A stretch of 8,791 nt of DNA from Methyloprofundus sp. (GTDB lineage Bacteria; Pseudomonadota; Gammaproteobacteria; Methylococcales; Methylomonadaceae): positions 1 through 8,791 of the forward strand of contig JAUXBW010000085.1 in NCBI GenBank assembly GCA_030619185.1, written 5' to 3'. The number at the start of each line of letters is the position of its first letter. Within the stretch, counting starts at the first letter, position 1. The notes beneath the pieces are model-generated. The model saw only the letters and a list, made by a program, of their open reading frames with translations, did no database searches and had not been told where the DNA came from. Below, piece after piece: positions 5,971 through 8,791 of the stretch. Both the position numbers and the translations under genes were made by a program.

Positions 5971-7590
5971 CTAATGACTACACTTGTTTTTTTGCATATC
6001 CAGCGCAAGTGCTTCAGCAATTTTAATACCATCCACAGCCGCTGATAGTATACCGCCAGCGTATCCCGCACCCTCGCCTGCTGGATAAAGCCCCTGAGTA
6101 TTAATGCTTTGTAATGATTCGCGGTCGCGTTTTATACGCACCGGAGATGAAGTGCGCGTTTCTACTGCGGTCAAAACAGCATCATGCATAGCAAAGCCCG
6201 GGATTTTTTTATCGAATGCGGGGATAGCCTCACGAATAGCCGCAATCGCATAATCAGGCAGGCTATGGCTTAAATCCCCCAGCTTTACCCCCGGCTTATA
6301 AGAAGGTTCAACACTACCCAGCATATCACTGGGCTTATTAGCCAGAAAGTCACCGACTAATTGTGCAGGGGCATCATAGCCTTCCCCGCCTAGGACAAAA
6401 GCCTGCTTTTCTAATTGCTCTTGCAGCTCTAAGCCCGCCAGAGGGTAACCCGGGTAATCCTGTTGCGGATCAATTCCAACCACAATCGCACTATTGGCAT
6501 TGCGTTCATTACGCGAATACTGACTCATGCCATTGGTCACAATATGCCCTTCTGCCGAAGTCGCGGCAACCACTGTACCACCAGGACACATGCAGAAGCT
6601 ATAAACTGAACGCCCATTATTACAGTGGTGGACTAATTTATAATCAGCAGCACCGAGCAACTCATTACCCGCATAATCACCAAAGCGGCATTGATCAATT
6701 AAGGACTGTGGATGCTCTATTCTAAAACCTATCGAAAAGGGCTTAGCTTCGACATACACCCCTTTTTCAAAGAGCATTTTAAAAGTATCACGCGCACTAT
6801 GCCCGATAGCAAAGACAACATGCTGACTGACTAGGGTTTGACCATTTGCCAGCAGCACTGCTTGCACGCGCTTATTGTCAATAAGCACCTCATCAACTCG
6901 TTGTTCAAAGCGAATTTCTCCGCCTAAAGATTCAATAGTATGGCGCATTTTCTCGACCATACTCACCAGCTTGAAAGTGCCAATATGCGGCTTACTCAGA
7001 TATAGAATTTCCTCAGGAGCCCCTGCGGCAACAAACTCTAGTAAGACTTTACGCCCATGATGCTGTGGGTCTTTGATTTGCGTATATAACTTGCCATCCG
7101 AAAATGTTCCGGCCCCTCCCTCACCAAATTGTACATTGGATTCGGTATTCAGTTTCCTTTTACGCCATAAGCCAAAGGTATCAACCGTTCGCTCGCGTAC
7201 GGCTTTACCACGCTCCAGAATAATCGGTTTAAAACCCATTTGCGCCAATATCAACCCAGCAAATAAACCACACGGCCCCATACCAATGATAATAGGCCTT
7301 TCCGCCAGACCTTCTGGTGCCTGAGCAACAAACTGATAACTATCATCTGGCCTGGCTTTTACTTGTTTATCATCTGCAAACTGTTCTAATAGCAGTGTAT
7401 TTTTTCTGGTATCAACGTCCAGACTATAGATAAAAAATATATTTCGTTTTTGACGTGCATCATAGCTACGCTTATAAATACGAAACCCAAGTAAATCACT
7501 GTCTTTAATCGCTAGCCTTGTGCTAATAGCCGCGCGTAGATCAGCGTCTGTATGCTCTAAGGGAAGTTTGATATTGCTTAAACGTAACAT
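5971..7590 (-). CDS. FAD-dependent oxidoreductase of the COG2509 type (uncharacterised)
   Basis: A 539-residue soluble flavoprotein with intact landmarks. A small N-terminal domain (about 1-90) precedes the dinucleotide-binding motif IIGMGPCGLFAG (101-112), whose strand ends at acidic E126 in IILERG. GEGGAGTFSDGKL (156-168) is a signature of this family. Further motifs are VVFAIGHSARDT (258-269), CMCPGGTVVAA (333-343) and the C-terminal FAD-contacting GLYPAGEGAGYAGGI (500-514). This layout matches the uncharacterised FAD-dependent dehydrogenases of COG2509; substrate and pathway are unknown. The ATG at 7590 gives the expected N-terminus, although no clear Shine-Dalgarno sequence precedes it. 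The gene is convergent with the co-polymerase gene. It is 58 bp downstream of the 7649-8020 gene on the same strand, so co-transcription is possible. Confidence 0.92.
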   Translation of the reverse strand: MLRLSNIKLPLEHTDADLRAAISTRLAIKDSDLLGFRIYKRSYDARQKRNIFFIYSLDVDTRKNTLLLEQFADDKQVKARPDDSYQFVAQAPEGLAERPIIIGMGPCGLFAGLILAQMGFKPIILERGKAVRERTVDTFGLWRKRKLNTESNVQFGEGGAGTFSDGKLYTQIKDPQHHGRKVLLEFVAAGAPEEILYLSKPHIGTFKLVSMVEKMRHTIESLGGEIRFEQRVDEVLIDNKRVQAVLLANGQTLVSQHVVFAIGHSARDTFKMLFEKGVYVEAKPFSIGFRIEHPQSLIDQCRFGDYAGNELLGAADYKLVHHCNNGRSVYSFCMCPGGTVVAATSAEGHIVTNGMSQYSRNERNANSAIVVGIDPQQDYPGYPLAGLELQEQLEKQAFVLGGEGYDAPAQLVGDFLANKPSDMLGSVEPSYKPGVKLGDLSHSLPDYAIAAIREAIPAFDKKIPGFAMHDAVLTAVETRTSSPVRIKRDRESLQSINTQGLYPAGEGAGYAGGILSAAVDGIKIAEALALDMQKNKCSH

Positions 7591-7648
7591 TTAGATGGTT
7601 TCATTTTACTATCGTGAATTAAAAAAACGGCACCTCAATTTACATAAA

Positions 7649-8020
7649 TCAAGGCCACTTAATAAAACCTGTTCCTTTATATGCCATTTGACTTGTTTTT
7701 GCATCCTCAGGCCAAAGTACATTCCATTTGGATTCAGGATAAAAAACGATAATTTTTCGATTTTCAATATCTTTCATCACCCCCTTATTATTTTTAATCA
7801 TGAGAGCTTGATGTTCTGCGATTTCCTTTGGAGTTGCAGAACGAATATCGATAATCCTTCCTCCTTTATATGCTCGTTCTGACTTCGATTTATGAAAAGA
7901 AACAAAATCCATTGCCACTTCTTGATTATTTAGCAACCACATATGTGACTCAAGTTTATTATCCTTATTAACTTTTAATCCCCAGTTAGCTAGAATAAAA
8001 AGCGTATTTGACTGACTCAT
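7649..8020 (-). CDS. conserved-looking hypothetical protein, 123 residues
   Basis: I do not recognise the family. The protein is soluble, lysine-rich, and has no signal peptide or membrane segment. Aromatic residues are spread along it: W13, W28, and two tryptophans in SKWNVLWPED near residues 97-106. AYKGGRIIDIRSATPKE (about 50-66) and MAYKGTGFIKWP at the C-terminus share the AYKG element. Composition and reading-frame integrity suggest a real, folded protein. A perfect -10 TATAAT lies only ~12 bp before the ATG and no Shine-Dalgarno is visible, so the message may be nearly leaderless. The next gene on the strand is the FAD oxidoreductase, 58 bp away. Function unknown. Confidence 0.72.
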   Translation of the reverse strand: MSQSNTLFILANWGLKVNKDNKLESHMWLLNNQEVAMDFVSFHKSKSERAYKGGRIIDIRSATPKEIAEHQALMIKNNKGVMKDIENRKIIVFYPESKWNVLWPEDAKTSQMAYKGTGFIKWP

Positions 8021-8031
8021 AATTTCTATAC

Positions 8032-8037
8032 CATTAT
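8032..8037 (-). promoter_or_regulatory. -10 hexamer for the 123-residue protein gene
   Basis: On the minus strand TATAAT ends 11 bp before the ATG at 8020. Transcription would start around 8025, leaving a leader of only a few nucleotides. No convincing -35 is seen at the right distance. Confidence 0.4.
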
Positions 8038-8048
8038 ACTTACATAAA

Positions 8049-8100
8049 GGTGTGGTTTTAGTCTACTTTTAACACGATATTTGCGGGCTAAAGCCACGCT
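8049..8100 (+). repeat. imperfect inverted repeat able to form a 16-bp RNA helix
   Basis: Positions 8049-8064 can pair without interruption to 8085-8100 as plus-strand RNA, using 11 Watson-Crick and five G-U pairs around a 20-nt loop. The right arm also contains a compact hairpin, GCGGGCT-A-AGCCaCGC (8083-8099, one bulge), resembling the GGGCTTTAGCCC-type palindromes that recur in many bacterial genomes. It lies between two minus-strand genes. No U-tract follows, so it is not a clear terminator. Confidence 0.4.
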
Positions 8101-8142
8101 CTACATATATTCCACCAGTTTAATACCCAACTATTAGCTATT

Positions 8143-8451
8143 TTAAATACGATACGGCTCTAACTGTATAGATTCTACTCGTCTACCTAGCATCTGTATT
8201 TGGCCGTTATACCGCTCTGCACCGGTAGAGGAAAATTCAAACTGATAAGCACGGGCGATATGTATTTTTCCCCGGCTATCCCGTTTCAAGGCAAGTGCAT
8301 TAAACGCGATATATCCATCCAGCATTTGCAACTCCAGCTTATGACAATGGCGCATTGTTGCTGCCAGGGCAATTTCTTTGACTTTTTGGGCACTTTGCCA
8401 GTATAGAAAACCCGCCGTAAAGAGCAGGATCATAAAAATTTCGTTCCACAT
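8143..8451 (-). CDS. DUF3301 family small membrane-anchored protein
   Basis: A 102-residue protein with one N-terminal membrane segment (about 4-18, IFMILLFTAGFLYW) and a short soluble domain. It matches my recollection of the DUF3301 family of gammaproteobacteria: a basic/helical ...ALAATMRHCHKLELQMLDG (about 28-46) and the C-terminal YQFEFSSTGAERYNGQIQMLG (about 69-89) followed by RRVESIQLEP. Length is normal. The start lies 2 bp after the scpB stop; a GGTGAG inside the end of scpB is about 14 nt upstream, far for a ribosome site, so translational coupling to scpB is likely. Function unknown. Confidence 0.85.
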   Translation of the reverse strand: MWNEIFMILLFTAGFLYWQSAQKVKEIALAATMRHCHKLELQMLDGYIAFNALALKRDSRGKIHIARAYQFEFSSTGAERYNGQIQMLGRRVESIQLEPYRI

Positions 8452-8453
8452 TA

Positions 8454-8791
8454 CTATATTTCTAACTCACCTTCTAAAGCTAATGCCTGTAATTCCTCCA
8501 AAGGCGGCATGGCATCTAAAGACGCTAGATTAAAGTAATCTAAAAACTCTTTCGTTGTGCCATATAAAGCTGGTCGCCCTGGGACTTCCTTATGCGCCAG
8601 AACTTTAACCCATTCTCTTTCCAGTAAAGTTCGTATCATTTGCGAACTCACACTCACACCGCGTATTTCTTCAATATCACCCCTTGTAACAGGCTGTTGA
8701 TAGGCAATAATTGCAATAGTTTCTAATAAGGCTCGAGAATACCTGGGAGGTTTTTCTGCAAACAGGCGCGCCACCCAGGGAGCCATATCCA
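8454..8791 (-). CDS. scpB: segregation and condensation protein B (C-terminal part, cut by right window edge)
   Basis: ScpB is the winged-helix kleisin partner that works with ScpA and SMC (or related condensin) in chromosome compaction and partition. The window shows the second winged-helix domain: [30 protein letters not shown] and [13 protein letters not shown], then the hallmark [16 protein letters not shown], ending in a short acidic tail. The reading frame stays open to the window edge. The methionine at 8786 aligns with an internal position of the family (usually ...YAPWV), so the true start lies beyond the window and this is a 5'-truncated view rather than a short gene. It is the first gene of an apparent operon with the DUF3301 gene. 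Confidence 0.94.
   Translation of the reverse strand, partial: DMAPWVARLFAEKPPRYSRALLETIAIIAYQQPVTRGDIEEIRGVSVSSQMIRTLLEREWVKVLAHKEVPGRPALYGTTKEFLDYFNLASLDAMPPLEELQALALEGELEI

Noticed and set aside
6363..6725. 120-codon plus-strand open frame opposite the oxidoreductase gene
   Set aside because: It lies fully inside conserved FAD-oxidoreductase sequence on the other strand and has no recognisable motif or ribosome site.
7591..7648. Terminator between the 123-residue protein gene and the oxidoreductase gene
   Set aside because: A T7 tract is present on the minus strand, but no stable stem precedes it.
8784..8786. ATG as the start of scpB
   Set aside because: The frame is open through to the window edge, and the position matches an internal site of the family, between the two winged-helix domains.

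Overview
The window looks like a chromosomal segment of a moderately AT-rich gammaproteobacterium. The best guess is a Methylococcales-type methanotroph or relative. This rests on three things: the PrsK/PrsR pair of the XrtA/PEP-CTERM exopolysaccharide system, an scpB gene followed by a DUF3301 gene, and a COG2509-type flavoprotein. Taxonomy is inferred from gene families only; there is no rRNA or other marker.

Layout, left to right. Positions 1-2577 (minus strand) hold a two-gene operon: sensor kinase prsK, then response regulator prsR, which runs off the left edge. Positions 2578-2831 are non-coding, with a likely minus-strand terminator and small palindromes upstream of prsK. Positions 2832-3239 (minus) encode a small secreted protein that may begin, when mature, with Gly-Gly-His. 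Positions 3240-3775 are non-coding and contain two non-autonomous transposon-like insertions. Positions 3776-5818 (plus) encode a 680-residue Wzz/GumC-like polysaccharide co-polymerase, which carries a degenerate tyrosine-recombinase-like domain after its second membrane segment. A second copy of one insertion follows directly, at 5829-5942. Positions 5971-7590 (minus) encode a FAD-dependent oxidoreductase and 7649-8020 (minus) an unrecognised 123-residue protein. An intergenic segment with a strong potential RNA helix follows. Then come a DUF3301 membrane protein and scpB (minus), the latter cut by the right edge.

The most notable observations concern 3340-5950. Two ~113/114-bp elements (3608-3720 and 5829-5942), about 92% identical by eye, flank the co-polymerase gene. 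Each has ~22-bp terminal inverted repeats and its own perfect 8-bp target duplication (GAATAAAG; GCACAATG). A third, unrelated palindromic element (3348-3440) also has perfect 10-bp terminal repeats and an 8-bp duplication (GAAATAAA). They therefore look like three separate transposition events. The two related copies each carry a plus-strand terminator-like hairpin, one upstream and one immediately downstream of the co-polymerase gene, so they could isolate it transcriptionally.

Functionally, PrsK/PrsR control exopolysaccharide and PEP-CTERM genes in other bacteria, and the co-polymerase is the kind of protein expected in exopolysaccharide assembly. A functional link is plausible, but the sequence does not prove it. 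The remaining genes are housekeeping or of unknown role.
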